39,410 nucleotides of DNA, taken from the NCBI GenBank assembly GCA_012031785.1, contig JAAUTG010000008.1, forward strand, positions 1 to 39,410. The letters run 5' to 3'. The stretch is from Saprospiraceae bacterium. GTDB taxonomy: Bacteria > Bacteroidota > Bacteroidia > Chitinophagales > Saprospiraceae. The number at the start of each line of letters is the position of its first letter. Within the stretch, counting starts at the first letter, position 1. A model generated the notes under the pieces. That model saw only the letters and a program-made list of their open reading frames with translations, ran no database searches and was not told the DNA's origin. Below, piece after piece: positions 38,800-39,410 of this stretch. The position numbers and the translations under genes are program-made.

Positions 38800-38838
38800 A
38801 CGATTGGCGAATATTTCAATGAAATATTCGCCAATCGT
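38800..38838. terminator. 18-pair perfect hairpin after gmd
   Basis: ACGATTGGCGAATATTTC pairs without mismatch with 38821-38838 around an AAT loop. It lies between gmd and copy 2 of the coiled-coil gene. No U tract follows, so it may be a terminator or an RNA-processing or stability element. Confidence 0.6.
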
Positions 38839-38905
38839 TAGTGACTAACAAAATTACCACATTTCAACTATCTAAACAACAAAATAATACAACCAATAGT
38901 TCTTG

Positions 38906-39410
38906 TTATTCAAACTCGTTTCTAACCTCAAACCCTGCTCCAACCAGCACTTGATCTTTTCTAAACAACTGAATGTCAGCATTTACCATTTCACTTACTA
39001 ACATTTGAAGATCGTATTTTGGAATCCAACCAAGTTTTTGATTCGCTTTTGTTGGGTCGCCAAGCAAAAGTTCCACTTCTGTTGGGCGATAGTATTGTGG
39101 ATCAACTGCTACAACTTCTCTACCAGGCTCTACAAAAAAGTCGGGATTTGTTGAAGATGCTACAATGCCAACTTCTTGTTCATCAGCGCCTTTAAACGCT
39201 AACTCAATTCCAATTTCTTGAAAAGCAGCTACCACAAAATCTCTAACAGAAGTTGTTACGCCAGTGGCGATTACATAGTCTTCAGGTACATCTTGTTGTA
39301 AAATCAGCCACATTGCTTCCACATAATCTTTGCATGCCCCCAATCTCTTTTAGCATCCATGTTACCTAAAAAGAGCTTATCCTGCAAGCCCAATCCAATT
39401 TTAGCAACAG
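38906..39410 (-). CDS. gmd: GDP-mannose 4,6-dehydratase, C-terminal part (cut by window edge, one frameshift)
   Basis: This is the last ~168 residues of the enzyme that converts GDP-mannose to GDP-4-keto-6-deoxymannose, the first step to GDP-L-fucose. The diagnostic block [21 protein letters not shown] is present across a frameshift: one base is missing in the T3 run at 39329-39331. [14 protein letters not shown] and [26 protein letters not shown] complete the typical C-terminus. The N-terminal half with the Rossmann fold and catalytic Tyr/Lys lies outside the window. It supplies the substrate for fcl at 36441-37373. Confidence 0.93.

Overview
The window comes from the chromosome of a Bacteroidota bacterium, most likely of the Saprospiria/Chitinophagia type. 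The signs are an A+T-rich sequence, Bacteroidota-style promoters (TTG, about 18-20 bases, then TAnnTTTG) and a typical gene set: a DUF2723 membrane protein, an LVIVD lipoprotein, an ECF sigma factor with a barrel-fused membrane partner, a RemB/Wzi-like outer-membrane protein, S9 peptidases, a DUF6909-like protein and a Bacteroidota-type SNF2 helicase. I count 29 protein genes and one tRNA. No mobile element, CRISPR array or rRNA was seen.

Layout. 1-2000: leader region and an arginine/diaminopimelate-type decarboxylase (+). 2038-4600 (-): an operon of outer-membrane protein, ECF sigma factor and a membrane-anchored putative anti-sigma protein with a C-terminal barrel. 4702-5991 (-): LVIVD lipoprotein. 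6295-8597 (+): a coiled-coil J-domain protein coupled to sbcD, with no sbcC beside it. 8798-9887 (-): Gfo/Idh/MocA oxidoreductase. 10521-13619 (+): DUF6909-like protein, then a DUF218 membrane protein overlapping a Nudix hydrolase. 13942-14015 (+): tRNA-Arg(TCG) with a good promoter. 14186-16704 (-): riboflavin synthase, a long RluA-type pseudouridine synthase and a 52-residue membrane protein. 17048-22363 (+): DUF2723 protein and an oligopeptidase B-like lipoprotein. 22480-23505 (-): pseB. 23702-28284 (+): ychF, a Nudix-like protein without a Nudix box, and an S9D-type peptidase.

28452-39410 is one long minus-strand block that looks like surface-polysaccharide and envelope machinery. In transcription order it runs gmd (cut by the window edge), heptad-repeat coiled-coil/nuclease-like protein, GNAT acetyltransferase, fcl, a second coiled-coil/nuclease-like protein, RemB/Wzi-like barrel, WecA-type glycophosphotransferase, GT4 glycosyltransferase, SNF2 helicase. 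Gmd and Fcl would convert GDP-mannose to GDP-L-fucose; the WecA-type enzyme and GT4 would build a lipid-linked glycan. The two paralogous coiled-coil proteins set into this pathway are the least explained part of the window.

A caution runs through everything. At least 14 of the 29 genes are broken by single-base indels, about 23 in all, mostly in short homopolymers. In every complete gene, correcting them restores an integral reading frame of normal family length. I treat these as probable sequencing errors, not pseudogenes, and give whole-gene coordinates.
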